Assembly: GCF_027744825.2 (NCBI RefSeq)
Contig: NC_071345.1
Coordinates: forward strand, 18,508,001 to 18,572,000
Length of the DNA: 64,000 bases
Direction: 5' to 3'
Source: Synchiropus splendidus
Lineage: Eukaryota > Chordata > Actinopteri > Syngnathiformes > Callionymidae
Part shown: positions 25,601-38,000 of the stretch, one piece after another
Layout of the letters: each line of letters opens with the position of its first letter
Position numbering within the stretch: the first letter of the stretch is position 1
Notes under the pieces: model-generated
Seen by the model: only the letters and a program-made list of their open reading frames with translations
What the model was told of the DNA's origin: nothing
Database searches by the model: none
Position numbers and translations under genes: made by a program

Positions 25601-27191
25601 TGACAAATTCTGTCTGGCTGCTGTTGTGAGCTCCCGCCATGTGAAGCTCAAATGAAGTGGTATTATCAAGTGTATCACGCTGCTGATCATGACATGAAGT
25701 GCAATAGTCACTGTAGTGTCAAGTAGTTTCCTGCTGTCCATCAAAAGTACAGGGGCGATGCTGGCAGGGGTAGGAACTAGAGCACAACAGCGGTTGGCAT
25801 CTGTGGATTCCCCAAGCATTGGTCCTAACTCAGTCATGACACTGGTTTTCATTATCCGCGGAAAATGGATTGGTTAAAGCCAAGTCTGACTAGGAGAAAG
25901 ACTTGGGAGTGACTGACCTGACTGACCTCTCCTGAGCTAAACCGTTGCAGTCAGGGTGAATGTGTTTGCATCCTGTCCACATCCAGATGAGTAGAGAATG
26001 GTAGACAGCTGGAAAGGTGACGCTCCACAACTCTTCTTTGCAGGTGAGGACTCACGTAGCAGCCCAGGTGGAGAGAGGACTGCAGTGGATGAGGCGTAGG
26101 GCACAGAATGTCCTCTGTATGATCAACCGTTTATCCTGCCACCCATCAGCCAGTGGCCTTGTGGAGGACTATGTTTGCATTCGAGGTACAACACTCATGA
26201 CACTCTGTGAAGCATCAATTAAGTTTCTTTTCAGCCTCTGCATCACGAAAGTAGAAATATTGACTTGAGTTGTACGCAGTGTATCAATTAAATAGCATCA
26301 ATTAAGCGCGTGATATATGATTTACAGACTATAAGCCACTACTTTTTTCTTGCGATCTGAGTCCTGCGGCTTATACAGCAGTGTGGTTAATATATGGATT
26401 TTTACACCTGTTGTGAGAGCAGCGTGAATCAATCAAGACGCTCCGTATTATGCATCTTGTTTCCACTATTGAGGTTAACCTTGTGGGGTCTGGCAACAGG
26501 GTCCCTCAAAGACATAAGGACCCCACTTGGTGGGGTTTTCACCAAAATTGCGACTCACTAGGATCCATATGCATAAACACACAGACACATGTTTAGAAAT
26601 TAGGACCCAACATTGAGTAGTGAACTGACTGATGCTCTCAGGAAAACAGATTCGGTCTTTCGTCACTGATAAATTACATGCTTTTATCGGACAGAAATAT
26701 TGTATCTCACGCTTCTTCTTCAAAATCTGCAGCACAACCACCAAAACCCTTAGTGGTGACCATCATCGCCATCAGCAACTCCACCCTCAACAACTGCAGC
26801 TTTACAAACCAAGACGGTCCACAGGCGGCACCAGACCTTCTGCAGATGCAGCCTGAGCTGCTGATCAACGGTGAGCAACGTGCTTTCATGTCACTGCATA
26901 AAGCAGGTTTTTGTTGATATCTTGTTTGCTGCAACGTAAAAATTACGTGAAATAATCATCATCGACTCTGCTTCCTTCCACCCAGGTCGGAGTCGGAGCG
27001 TCCACATCACACACTCTGAATTGCACTACGCCATGTTTGGAGATCACAACGTCATGAGGGGGAACAAAACCAACTCAGGACTCGCTAGTCCATTCGTCCC
27101 CTCTGCCCCTTCACCACCAGCACTGCAGGCGACTTTGCCCGCCCCTCTGACTCCATCAGGCAGTCAGGATGTTGAAGACTCCACTGACTGA
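22611..27191 (+). CDS. Gene B1: four-exon protein with RHIM-like motif and acidic/proline-rich tail (170 codons)
   Basis: Exons: 22611-22637 (MAEESGVST), 26044-26185, 26733-26870 and 26986-27191, 513 nt in one frame, with intron phases 0, 1 and 1 as in A1. Exon 2 encodes VRTHVAAQVERGLQWMRRRA and a Cys-containing helix pair. Exon 3 has TIIAISNSTLNNCSF. Exon 4 has VHITHSELHYAMFGDHNVM followed by a Pro/Ser-rich tail ending SGSQDVEDSTD. Exon 1 has the same length and MAE[ED] start as A1. Intron 1 contains a complete foldback element. The RHIM comparison is as for A1, with A-M-F-G in place of the canonical tetrad. The gene is intact. Paralogues are B2, B3 and B4. Confidence 0.72.
23905..24302 (-). 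other. Non-inverted core of foldback element 1 with two exon-like frames
   Basis: Minus-strand frames of 68 codons (24302-24096, starting MDDNWHYYPF) and 64 codons (24099-23905) lie back to back. In the second, an acceptor (catctctcag) precedes KFFNVRRTCHRKTDWVDIEW, ending HLQREDG and a stop. The same two frames are kept in elements 3 (50030-50326, plus) and 4 (56427-56030, minus). This could be captured host exons or a transposase remnant. I do not recognise the protein. Confidence 0.4.
24602..24679 (+). other. PHD-finger-like scrap in a foldback arm
   Basis: This plus-strand frame reads TFLKVQCDSCGIWFHAVYGY and then stops. The C-D-S-C-x-I-W-F-H core is that of a PHD zinc finger. Because it sits in an inverted arm, a copy also lies on the minus strand of the left arm (about 23615-23690), with R and L changes. 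It is too short for a working domain; I read it as a captured or decayed exon. Confidence 0.45.
25261..26043. other. B1 intron 1 downstream of the foldback element
   Basis: The segment starts near ctctaccttcactgtatatg. It is kept in all B genes, and a shortened copy recurs downstream of B1 (28427-28720) and B2 (40682-40970). Open minus-strand frames of 72-101 codons recur in the copies but follow no splice logic. It appears to be a repeat carried with the gene. Confidence 0.5.
26320..26470. repeat. Truncated MITE-like repeat rich in ATAAGCC/GGCTTAT
   Basis: Contains actataagccactac and gcggcttatacagc, typical of a vertebrate mariner-type MITE. Fuller copies lie at 38195-38560, 47560-47930 and 58375-58745 and end with gtgtgggaattacggtaaat. 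B1 lost the 3' part by deletion next to 26470. Confidence 0.5.
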
Positions 27192-27302
27192 CTCACACAC
27201 GATCTCTGCACTCTCCCTGCTTTGGACCAGCACCAAATACTCTACCTCTATTGCACGCTCACCGGGACACAGCAGCCTCACTACAGGGGATAATAATGAG
27301 AC

Positions 27303-27333
<31 letters not shown>

Positions 27334-27850
27334 ATTATTTAACAGTTTGCTCTCCAGACAACACAGAACCTTTGTCAGTGCAGGAGTTCCTGGTCCACTG
27401 ATCACACTGATGCGCAAGACACGTGGCAGCTAGGATGATAACAACAACAACAAACATGGAGGAATCCCTGAACAAAAGCTAGTGATGTTTTTCACTACTA
27501 CTCTGAATGTATTCGAAATTCATATAAAATTGAAATTCTTATACAAATATTTTCAAGATATTAAAAGAGCTTTAGTTTAAATAAGCTGATATAAACACTT
27601 GAATATAGCCACCATCATGGTTTATTGTGCTATTGTCAAACTGAAGCAAAATAAAATAAATAATAAAATCCTACCCCTAATATGGGATTTTATTTAAAAT
27701 CCCATATTATATATGGGATTTTAAATGTATATATATATAGAGATAGATAGATATAGATGACGTGGATTGCTACTACCATACCATGCTTTATTTTTAAGCG
27801 TTCAATTGTTAGACAAACCATGTTAATAAAAATGATGAATTCTTATCATC
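27192..27850 (+). other. B1 3' UTR with hairpin and polyadenylation signal
   Basis: AATAAA lies at 27825-27830. The UTR contains (TA)n near 27304-27335 and an inverted repeat at about 27679-27712 (aatatgggatttta / taaaatcccatatt). The same layout follows B2, B3 and B4. Confidence 0.6.
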
Positions 27851-28003
27851 ACTATTTGAGTTTGTCTTGAATCTACTCCTAACTATTGATGTGTGGTGAA
27901 TTGCGAGTGTCAGCTTTTTGTGACTTACAAGCTAGAGAGACAAGCGGAGAGACTTCCTTCCTTCCGGAGGAAGTCTCTCTTCCTTCCTCTGGACTTCCTA
28001 AGA

Positions 28004-28045
28004 GTTCTCATCTCTTAGTGAGAACACTCACTAAGAGATGAGAAC
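28004..28045. repeat. Perfect 19-bp inverted repeat with 4-nt loop
   Basis: gttctcatctcttagtgag, loop aaca, then the exact reverse complement. It sits in a purine/pyrimidine-rich stretch of other short inverted repeats (cttccggagg...). The same hairpin is at 40250-40291 in unit 2 but absent from the B3 and B4 units, so it arose in the tandem-unit lineage. Confidence 0.9.
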
Positions 28046-28099
28046 GAGTGTTCTCATCGTTTCCTGGAACACTCACTACAGCAGAAAGCAGTGATGAGT

Positions 28100-28420
28100 G
28101 AAACAACGCTTCATAAACTGAACGACCTAGGTTTTAAAGTGTCACAGAAAATGCTGCAGTGTTGTTGGAGGCAAGTGTCAAGAAGAGTGGTCCTTCCCGA
28201 TGGTGAGTTTTTAAGGCATGTGTTGTAGGAAGCACGTGGCCCGTCTCACCAGCGTTACAACAGTGTGACTTCAGCTGCACCACCGTCACAAAGATGGTCG
28301 ATCGTTCTCGTCCAATCCATCTGTTTTCATCTCTGTTTTCCTGTCGTCGGCACAAAAAATTAAAATGGGGCTGGCGGGTTGAGGTTTAACCTTGAGGTTA
28401 TGATTTTTTGGTGAAAAAGC
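28100..28420. other. Conserved element downstream of B1 with open frames on both strands
   Basis: In units 2, 3 and 4 a plus-sense frame of 90-107 codons (starting ETTLHKLNDLGFKVSQKML) and an antisense 73-codon frame are both open (40346-40618, 45772-45449 minus, 60550-60822). In unit 1 a G-to-A type change makes a stop in the plus-sense frame (ttgtaggaag near 28226). There are no known domains, and it is probably non-coding. Confidence 0.4.
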
Positions 28421-28949
28421 AGACCCCGGTTCTCTACCTTCACTGTATATGCCCGACGCGCGTTTATTCCGTTGAATTATGCCTCGGAAGCGAACTGTAT
28501 CGCTATCTGTATATATCCATATGCACCTTTATTTCATCCCTATACTTGCGATGAATTGAAAGGCCTTTATTGGTGTTGAACTCTGTCAGTTCAAGTTAGT
28601 GGGCATTCAACTTCCAACATTTTATTGTGTTTTCCCTCTGGTGAAGGGGGTGATCAAGTAAGAAAGTATCAAGTAGTTTACACATGACAAATTCTGTCTG
28701 GCCGCTGTTGTCAAAATGAGCTCGTGTATTTCACCAAAAAAAACAGCCGTTCTGTTTTGACACTCTTCTTTTAATTCCGTCAAACTCCGTGGATTGGTCT
28801 CAACGGCAGCAGCTCGTGGCTCTCTCTCACCACCCGAAACAAAACTCCCTCTCTCCTTCAGCGCAGCCCCTCGCTCCACCCCCACTCACCCGTCACCACT
28901 GAACCCTTAAAGAAACAGTACAAACATAAAGCCAGAACGTTACAATATA

Positions 28950-30400
28950 CAGTGGTGGTCAAAAGTTTACATACACTTGTAAAGAACATAATGTCATGGC
29001 TGTCTTGAGTTTCCAGTTATTTCTACAAATCTGATTTTTCTCTGATAGAATGATTGGAACAGATACTTCTTTGTCACAAAAAACAATCATGAAGTTTGAT
29101 TCTTTTATGATTTTATTATGGGTAAACTGAAAGTGTGACCAAAATCAGCTGGGTCAAAAATGTACATACAGCAATGCTAATATTTGGTTACATGTCCCTT
29201 GGCCATTTTTACTTCAATTAGGCGCTTTTGGTAGCCATCCACAAGCTTCTGGTTGAATCTTTGACCACTCCTCTTGACAGAATTGGTGCAGTTCAGTTAA
29301 ATTTGTTGCCTTTCTGACATGGACTTGTTTCTTCAGCATTGTCCACATGTTCTCAATGGGGTTTAAGTCAGGACTTTGGGAAGGCCATTCTAAAACCTTA
29401 ATTCTAGCCTGATTTAGCCATTCCATTACTACTTTTGATGGACGTTTGGGGTCATTGTCCTGTTGGAACACCCAAGTCCCAACCTTCGGGCTGATGACTT
29501 TAGGTTTTCTTGAAGAATTTGAAGGAAATCCTCCTTCTTCATTGTCCCATTGACTCTCTGTAAAGCACCAGTTCCATTGGCAGCAAAACAGGCCCACAGC
29601 ATAATACTACCACCACCGTGCTTGATGGTAGGCATGGTGCTCTTGGGGTTAAAGGCCTCACCTTTTCTCCTCCAAACATATTGCTGGGCATTGTGGCCAA
29701 ACCGCTCAATTTTTGTTTCATCTGACCACAGAACCTTCCTCCAGAAGGTCTCATCTTTGTCCATGTGATCAGCAGCAAACTTTAGTCGAGCCTTAAGGTG
29801 CCGCTTTTGGAGCAAGGGCTTCCTTCTTGCACGGCAGCCTCTCAGTCCATGGAGATGCAAAACACGCTTGACTGTGGACACTGACACCTGTGTTCCAGCA
29901 GCTTCTAATTCTTGGCAGATCTGCTTTTTGGTGCTCCTGGGTTGACTCTTCACCCTCCTGACAAGTTTTCTCTCAGCAGCAGGTGACAGCTTGCGTTTTC
30001 TTCTTTATCGTGGCAGTGACAAAACAGTGCCATGCACTTTATACTTACAAACAATTGTTTGCACCGTTGCTTTTGGAAGCTGCAGCTGCTTTGAAATGGC
30101 TCCAAGTGACATTCCTGACATGTTCAAGTCAATGATTCTCTTTTTCAGATCTGTGCTGAGCTCCTTTGACTTTCCCATTGTCACCTTTGTGGGTGTTTTT
30201 ATCCAATGAGCCCTTTTTGAATGGCCTCAGAGAAGTCACCAGCTGTAGCCACTCATGATCACTCACAAGAAGTTAAGAGGCCATGCTATGAAGCTCATGT
30301 CATTGACACAACTTTCTAAGTCTCCAAAATTGCTCATTCGTGTTCCAAGACAGCCATGACATTATGTTCTTTACAAGTGTATGTAAACTTTTTACCACCA

Positions 30401-30403
<3 letters not shown>
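28950..30403 (-). mobile_element. Tc1-like DNA transposon, copy 1 (1454 bp, right end deleted)
   Basis: It starts with cagtggtggtcaaaagttta after TA and ends with ttaccaccactg before TA. The left terminal inverted repeat is long. The right one lacks about 164 bp compared with copy 2 (41200-42817). It sits in exactly the same flanking sequence (agaacgttacaata) as copy 2, so insertion came before the 12.7-kb duplication. Confidence 0.9.
29214..30178 (-). pseudogene. Tc1-like transposase, broken
   Basis: The frame starts at 30178 with MGKSKELSTDLKKRIIDL (paired helix-turn-helix region). It meets a TAA just after HGTVLSLPR (about 30005), then runs through KSQPRSTKKQICQELE and WSDETKIERFG (first catalytic D). 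Near 29500 it shifts to the frame with QQDNDPKRPSK (second D) and SPDLNPIENMW (the E of DDE). All three catalytic positions are present, but one stop and one frameshift make it inactive. This is the expected layout for a fish Tc1 element of about 1.6 kb. Confidence 0.9.
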
Positions 30404-30447
<44 letters not shown>

Positions 30448-30461
30448 GAGAGAGAGAGAGA
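30404..30461. repeat. (TA)n-(GA)n microsatellite next to Tc1 copy 1
   Basis: About 20 TA units followed by about nine GA units. The same compound repeat follows copy 2 (42818-42901) with more TA units. Confidence 0.95.
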
Positions 30462-30911
30462 TAAAAACAACCCTAAATAACGTTGTCTGTCAGACATGTC
30501 CAGCTTCTACCAGAGACGTGAAACATTGAATTTCTCATCTCTGCACTACAGTTAATTATTATATTTAAACATAAACCAATAATGATGTTGGAGACAAACT
30601 CCACTAACAAGTTCCGTCATAAAACCGTTTCAAGGGAGACTGTGGTGTGTACAACACATGGAATAGAATGAAAATGGATTTATCGTGATAATTATGATTA
30701 CCGCTGAAATTCCAACATTTATCGCGATAACTTTTTTTGCCCATGTCGTCCATCCCTACTGTATAGACTCCGTTTTAGAAAGGCTTTTAAAAGCTTGAGT
30801 TGGTTTTCCCGGGAGTGATCAGGATCTGCAAACCTCTGAGTCAGTTACCGGGGCATATACTGTACAGGCGCTGCTTGCGAACAAGTTTGCCAGAGCACAA
30901 CACCGTGTTAT
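30462..30911. other. Spacer before unit 2
   Basis: Contains a fish repeat tail (tttatcgtgataattatgat ... catgtcgtccatccctact). No first exon for gene A2 is present. The same spacer precedes unit 3 (42902-43351). Confidence 0.5.
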
Positions 30912-31719
30912 CCTGGTTGATGCGCATTTCTGATGCGTGACTCAGAAATCCCTGCCAGAAAGATCATCACCCGATTGGATGTTATATCGTTCCCTGATGA
31001 GAACCTGGGTGTGAAGCATAACTGTGACTTCCAGAAAACATTTTTTTAAATACCCTGATCTTCACAAGTTGCACACAGGTGGTGGGACAAGGAAGGACCG
31101 ACCAATAGGAAAAACAGACTAAAGAGTGGAGCTATCATTGGGCGATCACATTCTCTCTTTTAACACACGACTGGTTCACTTTCCAGTGCTTTTTAAGTCA
31201 AAGTTAAACATTGCATTGGTCAGCTGTATGAAAGCCACTACACACACGTTTATAGTGTTCAACTCGAGTTCATCGCATCTGCTTTCTGCTTAGAATGGTA
31301 ATTACTCATGTTGTCTGACAGACTGAACCACATCATGCGCTTGCAGTCAATTGAGGTATTCTTGATATATTTTTCCATGTTGCATTTTAGTTATAGACAA
31401 GTCCTTTAACATTGACTCGGCCATCATTCCTTCTTTAAAGCGTTCAAACATTCATGAATGAGTCCATTCTCTGTTGCGGAGAAGTAGGAAGAGTGACATT
31501 TTGTTTCGCGTGTTGCCATGGTGAATCATATCATCTGCGTCCACTGATGAGGGCTTTTGACATCCACAAACGTGAGCTTGTGTGGGAGTTGTAGATAGTA
31601 GACATGAGGAGTCAGTAAAGTGCCTAGCTGGGCGCTGAACCAATAAATCGAAGGGAAGGCCGTGAGGGGGCGGAGCACCTATGACACAGAACCATGACAA
31701 TCCACAACTCCTATTCCAG

Positions 31720-32935
31720 GTGGGGAGAGCACTGCAGTGGCTGAGGACGAAGGCAGAGAGCTGCCTCACTGCGGTCAACCAGGTTTTGTGCTGTCCCTCA
31801 ACCAGCGAGCTGTTGGAAGAGCTCAATAGCATCCAAGGTACAACACCCTTGCCACTTTCTGAGACGTTAGTTCTAACTGTGTGAGGCAACATGATGTGTA
31901 TTGATGAAGTTTGGCTCTTCTAAGTTATCGTGGCCAAAGACATGTCATGATAAATGTTATCATGATATCGACAACAATTTTTATTGCCGTAGAAATTCAT
32001 CTTGGCGCCCTGGAAGTCGCTGACGATGCAGGAAAGGAACGAAATGATGTCTGCACAGTTTACACTCTATTACAATATGTGAATTTTTAACAATCATTTT
32101 ACAAAATGTGGCTTATTGTCCGCACCAATATACAGTATGACATCGGGCCTAATATGAACGACTCACACTAATTTGCATGAACACCGGATCACAAATGACG
32201 TGATCGTGGAAAAGATCACGTGTAGATCACGTAAACCTGACCTGAAAATCTGTTTTCCAGTGGTCGACACTTTCTTGCAACCAAAGTTGAGTCTTTGAGG
32301 TGTCTGGCTGAGTGATAGCTATGACTACAGTTGACCAGCCACAGAAATAAAGTGAGGTCTGATGTGTGAGACATCTTTTTCCTCCAACGTTTTGATTCTC
32401 CGCCATGTTTTGATTCATTACCAAAATACAAACAAAGTTCAACTCAACTGATATCTTGTCTGATATCAAGTCACCATATCTTTGAAAGGGAATAAACCCA
32501 TGTACTCACTGATGCTCCTAAAGCAGAAAGCATTTATCTGATAACAGTATTGTGTCTCTTCTAATGCTTCTTTGTCTTTTTAAGAATCAGCATCAAAACC
32601 CTCAGTGGTGACCATCATCTACATCAGCAACTCCACCCTCAACAACTGCAGCTTTACAAGCCAAGACGGTCCGCAGGCGGCACCAGACCTTCTGCAGATG
32701 ATACCCGAACTTCTGATCAACCGTAAGAAACGTGGTGTCATGTCACTGAATAAAACATGTGTTTTGTTGATAAGCTATTTGCAGCAATTTAAAAATACGT
32801 GACATAATCATAATAAACTCTGCTTCCTTCCACCCAGGTCAATGTCGGAGCTTCCACATCACACACTCTGATTTGCACTACACCATGTTCGGGAATAACA
32901 ACGTCATGGCGGTGGATCTTGAAAAAACAAAATAA
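31720..32935 (+). pseudogene. Gene A2: copy of A1 lacking exon 1
   Basis: Exons 2-4 are at 31720-31837, 32591-32722 and 32838-32935, with splice sites and frame intact and, as far as I can compare, the same protein sequence as A1. Exon 1, its promoter and the half foldback element are absent, because the duplicated unit starts inside intron 1. AATAAA is kept at 33370-33375. Without a start exon it is either dead or is spliced onto an upstream exon 1; that of B1 ends in the same phase (0). Confidence 0.65.
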
Positions 32936-34511
32936 GACTAAAGTCATGCACAGATTTGTTAAGACTTGTAGTCAGATGTTACAATGGTGATCGTCGATGC
33001 TAGCTGGAAAAAATGTATTGTGTTGTGTGTTTTGGAAGCTGCAGGGCATCTTCATCATCACCATCACATCACTCACCCCTCTCACACACTCCAGTCTCTA
33101 CAAAACTGTCCAACACTCCATCAGGCAGTCAGGATGTTGAAGACTCCACTGACTGCCACACACATGAACGCTGGAACACAGGGAATAGTAATGGGATTGT
33201 TATTGCTGTTATCATCCTCTACTGCTCTTCCTCTGCAAGTTATCATCGATGAAATGGGTTGCTGCAATCATGTCCTTTTTTATACCATGTAAACGGGTTG
33301 TTGTTTGTGTTGTCCCTGTTTTATTTATGTGTTGTCCCTGTTTTATTTATTTCGCGGAGAAACCGTGTTAATAAAAATGAAGAATCCTCATCATTTGAGT
33401 TTGTCTTTGCTCTTCTACTAACTATTGAAGCTCTCGAAGCTTGTATAATGTGTGTGCATTTGTACATGTATGGACCAATCTTTGATAAGACACTGGTCTT
33501 GTGAAGGTATTTTGCTTTGTGAGGACATTTTGGCCGGTCCACAATGGTGTGATCGTGGAAAAGATCATGTTTAGATGGCACAAACCTGATCTATAAATCT
33601 GTTTTTCAACAGTCTACACTTTCTGTCAACCAAAGTTTGCAGGACCAGACCCTCTGCAAATGCTCACCCTCACAACTCCTTATAGAGTTGTGGGAAAGAG
33701 TTATGTCAATGTATGTCAGTGACGGTCCTCACTAAAGACAGGTGTGTGTGTGTTGTAGCAGGTTTGGCAGAAATCTCAATGGAGAATGCTAATAGTACGA
33801 GTCTGGCACAATGGTTTCCAACTGTGGTTTGGCGGCAAAAGAGGTATTAAAACACCTGGTTTAATACACCGCCTTCATAAAATTGTAGCGACAACCAAAA
33901 AATCCAATGCCCCCTTAACCACACTCCCACCCGGTCATGGTGCATTCATGTACTGTGGTCAACACAAGTTTCAGTCCGCTACAATATGTTGAAGCAACCC
34001 AACAGAGAAATAAGGAAGCAACGCCGGAATTTTGACATTTATTTAACTGATGACAATAAAAGAGGTAGTTTTTAATCATGAAAAGTAAATCTCACTTCAA
34101 TCTGCTTCTGTACTTGTGAGCTCTGTTCCTTTTGCGTCCAGATTGCTGACGTGACCTTGTCATTCAGTTATTATGAAGTTTCTTGTATTCTTCTGTTAAA
34201 AAAAACAAATTAAACCTCCATCATCATACATGACTTAAATCATGTTTTGGTGCTGGTTTAAGTCTAACTGACTAGTGGCATGTTTTATTAATGCTTTTAT
34301 TCTGTTGCATTTCCTGTCTTTGTCCTGCTTGACATTGAACCAATAACCAGTGTTGCCAACTTAGTGACTTTGTCGCTATTTTTAGCTAATTTCTGGACAA
34401 AAGCGACTAGCGACAAATCAGGCGACTTTTTTGGTGAAAAAGCTATAGATCTTGGACTACAGCTCCAAAAAAATAAATCTGAAAAATAAAAACCAAATAA
34501 AAAAACAAACG

Positions 34512-34614
<103 letters not shown>

Positions 34615-35071
34615 CTTCAGCTGCAGATTAAAAAGGAGGTGTGTGGTTGAATCTGTCTTTTGGGACTAAAGATGACGATAGACGGTGATGCTGCTGCTTC
34701 TGACGGTCTGTTCGGATCCAACTGTTTAGCCCCTCCTGCAGCCAGCTGTGAGTCCGAGCTGTCGTGTGGTTTAGTCCTTCCCACAACCTCCTCAGGTCTT
34801 TCTCCTGGCTGTTTGTCTGGTTGGCTTCTGTCCATCTTCAAAATACAGTATTACACGCTTTCAGAACTTCTGACCTTTTCGATTTGACGGTGGAGCCATT
34901 TCATTGTTGCGTCACCCTGCCGGGCCTTGTGTCATCGGCTGAGAGTGACACACCCCCTTCACCACTGCTGTGTTTACAAACGAGAGCGAGAATACTCGCG
35001 TTGGTGCTGCGCGGCGTTAGCTGCCGACCTGAAAACAGCCTTCCGCGGCGGTCTTCTTCACAGCTGGTAGG

Positions 35072-38000
35072 ATGGCAGAGGAGTCAGGCGTCAGCACGGT
35101 AAGACCATCCGTCGTTCACGTGTATTTCACCTAACTCCGTCCTGCCATTCCTTTATTTGGAACTATACGATTAGCTGCAGCGACAAGTTTTTACTCGCGA
35201 CTTTCACTTGATGAAGCCTGTTCACACACACCAACCGCGTTAGGAACGGATCATAAAGTATCCGGCTTCACCGCGGTCATGACACCCTGAGCCAGAACAA
35301 CGGTTTTGGGGCTCTGGGGACGGGATCTTGCGAGGGCCAAAGACCCGCGGCCTCTACAGCTCTTCAGGCCAGACTTCCTCTCTACCGCGGTCAAATTAGT
35401 TGGATGTTGGATATTCGACAGATATTCGCTCCACCAGAGCCGGTGTTGTTCGGTCTGTGTCCCCGGTCGCTGATCTCGGACGAGCTCTCTCGCTGGGAGC
35501 GCTAAGACGAAGTTAGGGGACCGTCCACAAATTCTCAGTCGTGAAATTATCATAAAAGTCAGTGAGAATGTTTGCACTATTTCTTCAATAGCTCCGAGGA
35601 AAAGTGTTCAGATGAGTCCAAAGTGAGTGTAAACTGTCACCAGACATGAGACACATTGGAGACGGACACTTTCATTTCATAACTGTACTGTTATGACTCC
35701 ATTATTATTAATATGTTCATATTTTCCTCACTATTTCTTCAATAGCTCAGAGGAAAAGTGTTCAGGTGAGTCCAAAGTGATTGTAAACTGCGAATAGATA
35801 TGAGAGACATTGGAGACGGACACTTTCATTTCATAACTTTACTGTTATGATTTTGTTATGATTGATATATTCACATTTTCCCGCTATTTCCTCAATAATG
35901 TTCAACCTGATGAGTCACAAACTGCATTCTATGTCTCTCCCATCACCCATCATGAGACACAGCTGAGACACTGGACGATGAACAAATGTGATTCAACTAA
36001 CATTTTTCAACTAATGATTTCATTTACACAAGTCACATTGCCATTTTCATTTCTCTGCTTCTTCAAAATGTTCTGTGTCCATACCCATACACTGCATGGA
36101 GCCAAATTCTGCAGGAATCACACTGGACCTTTAGAAATGTTAAAACAAAGTGGTTAAATTTACCACTTTATGCTTCTGTTGAATTTTACAATGGATGATT
36201 TACAATAATCAATCATTTTCAACATACGTTTATGTGTTTTAGTGTTTGATGTAAACAGCTGTTGTGGAATGCGTAAAGACCCCCAGGTTGTGGACCACCA
36301 CTAACACACTAAGTGAGATGTTTTAAAATTCAACAGAAGCATAAAGTGGTAAATTTAACCACTTTGTTTTAACATTTCTAAAGGTCCAGTGTGATTCCTG
36401 CGGAATTTGGTTCCATGCAGTGTATGGGTATGGACACAGAACATTTTGAAGAAGCGGAGAAATGAAAATGGCAATGTGACTTGTGTAAATGAAATCATTA
36501 GTTGAAAAATATTAGTTGAATCACATTTGTTCATCGTCCAGTGTCTCAGCTGTGTCTCAAGATGGGTGATGGGAGAGACATAGAATGCAGTTTGTGACTC
36601 ATCAGGTTGAACATTATTGAGGAAACAGCGGGAAAATGTGAATATATCAATCATAACAAAATCATAACAGTAAAGTTATGAAATGAAAGTGTCCATCTCC
36701 AATGTCTCTCATATCTGTTCACAGTTTACAATCACTTTGGACTCACCTGAACACTTTTCCTGGGAGCTATTGAAGAAATAGTGAGAAAATATGAATATAT
36801 TAATAATAATAGAATCATAACAGTACAGTTATGAAATGAAAGTGTCCGTCTCCAATGTGTCTCATATCTGTTCACAGTTTACAATCACTTTGAACTCACC
36901 TGAACACTTTTCCTCGGAGCTATTGAAGAAATAGTGCAAACATTCTCACTGACTTTTACGATAATTTCACGACTGAGAATTTGTGGACCCCTAACTTCGT
37001 CTGAGCGCTGCCAGCGAGAGAGCTCGTCCGAGATCGGCGACCGCTTCCCGGGGACACAGACCAAACAACACTGGCTCTGGTGGAGCGAATATCTGTCGAA
37101 TATCCAACATCCAACTAATTTGACCGCGGTTTCCTACCTTCACTGTATATGCCCGACCCGCGTTTATTCCGTTGAATTATGCCTAGGAAGCGAACTGTAT
37201 CGCTATCTGTATATATCTATATGCACCTTTATTTCCATCCCTATACTTGCGATGAATTGAAAGGCCTTTATTGGTGTTGAACTCTGTCAGTTCAAGTTAG
37301 TGGGCATTCAACTTCCAACATTTTATTGTGTTTTCCCTCTGGTGAAGGGGGTGATAGTGGTTCTGTCAAGTCACTATTATAGTCTGTTCCCGCTTGTTGA
37401 TTGGTCTCAGGGAGACTCAGGCACGATATATAAGTCCAGTATTCACTGCAAGTATCAAGTAGTTTACACATGACAAATTCTGTCTGGCTGCTGTTGTCAA
37501 AATGAGCTCCCGCCATGTGACGCTCAAATGAAGTGGTATTATCAAGTGTATCACGCTGCTGATCATGACATGAAGTGCAATAGTCACTGTAGTGTCAAGT
37601 AGTTTCCTGCTGTCCATCAAAAGTACAGGGGCGATGCTGGCAGGGGTAGGAACTAGAGCACAACGGCAGTTGGCATCTGTGGATTCCCCAAGCATTGGTC
37701 CTAACTCAGTCATGACACTGGTTTTCATTATCCGCGGAAAATGGATTGTTTAAAGCCAAGTCTGACTAGGAGAAAGACTTGGGAGTGACTGACCTGACTG
37801 ACCTCTCCTGAGCTAAACCGTTGCAGTCAGGGTGAATGTGTTTGCATCCTGTCCACATCCAGATGAGTAGAGAATGGTAGAAAGCTAGAAAGGTGACGCT
37901 CCACAACTCTTCTTTGCAGATGAGGACTCACATAGCAGCCAAGGTGGAGAGAGGACTGCAGTGGATGAGGCGTAGGGCACAGAATGTCCTCTGTATGATC

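Larger units (their letters stand above)
18210..30911. repeat. Tandem duplication unit 1 (about 12.7 kb)
   Basis: Aligned by eye, 18210 onward matches 30912 onward, and the unit's right part (B1 gene, Tc1 element) matches 35072-43351. It contains A1 exons 2-4, gene B1 and a Tc1-like element. Identity is very high. The differences are mostly single substitutions plus a few large indels, so the duplication is recent. Confidence 0.85.

Noticed and set aside
25422..25852. 72- and 101-codon minus-strand frames in B intron 1
   Set aside because: They overlap each other, are antisense to the gene and are conserved only through duplication.
28735..28920. Minus-strand frame near 28622-28885 as a gene
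   Set aside because: It crosses the junction between the partial B-intron copy and unrelated flank, so it is a chance fusion.
29991..30209. Plus-strand 72-codon frame
   Set aside because: Shadow of the N-terminal part of the minus-strand Tc1 transposase.
35858..36654. 99-codon frame starting MIDIFTFSR as a real gene present in seven copies
   Set aside because: It occurs in both arms of the foldback elements on opposite strands. The conservation follows from arm identity, and there is no start or splice context.
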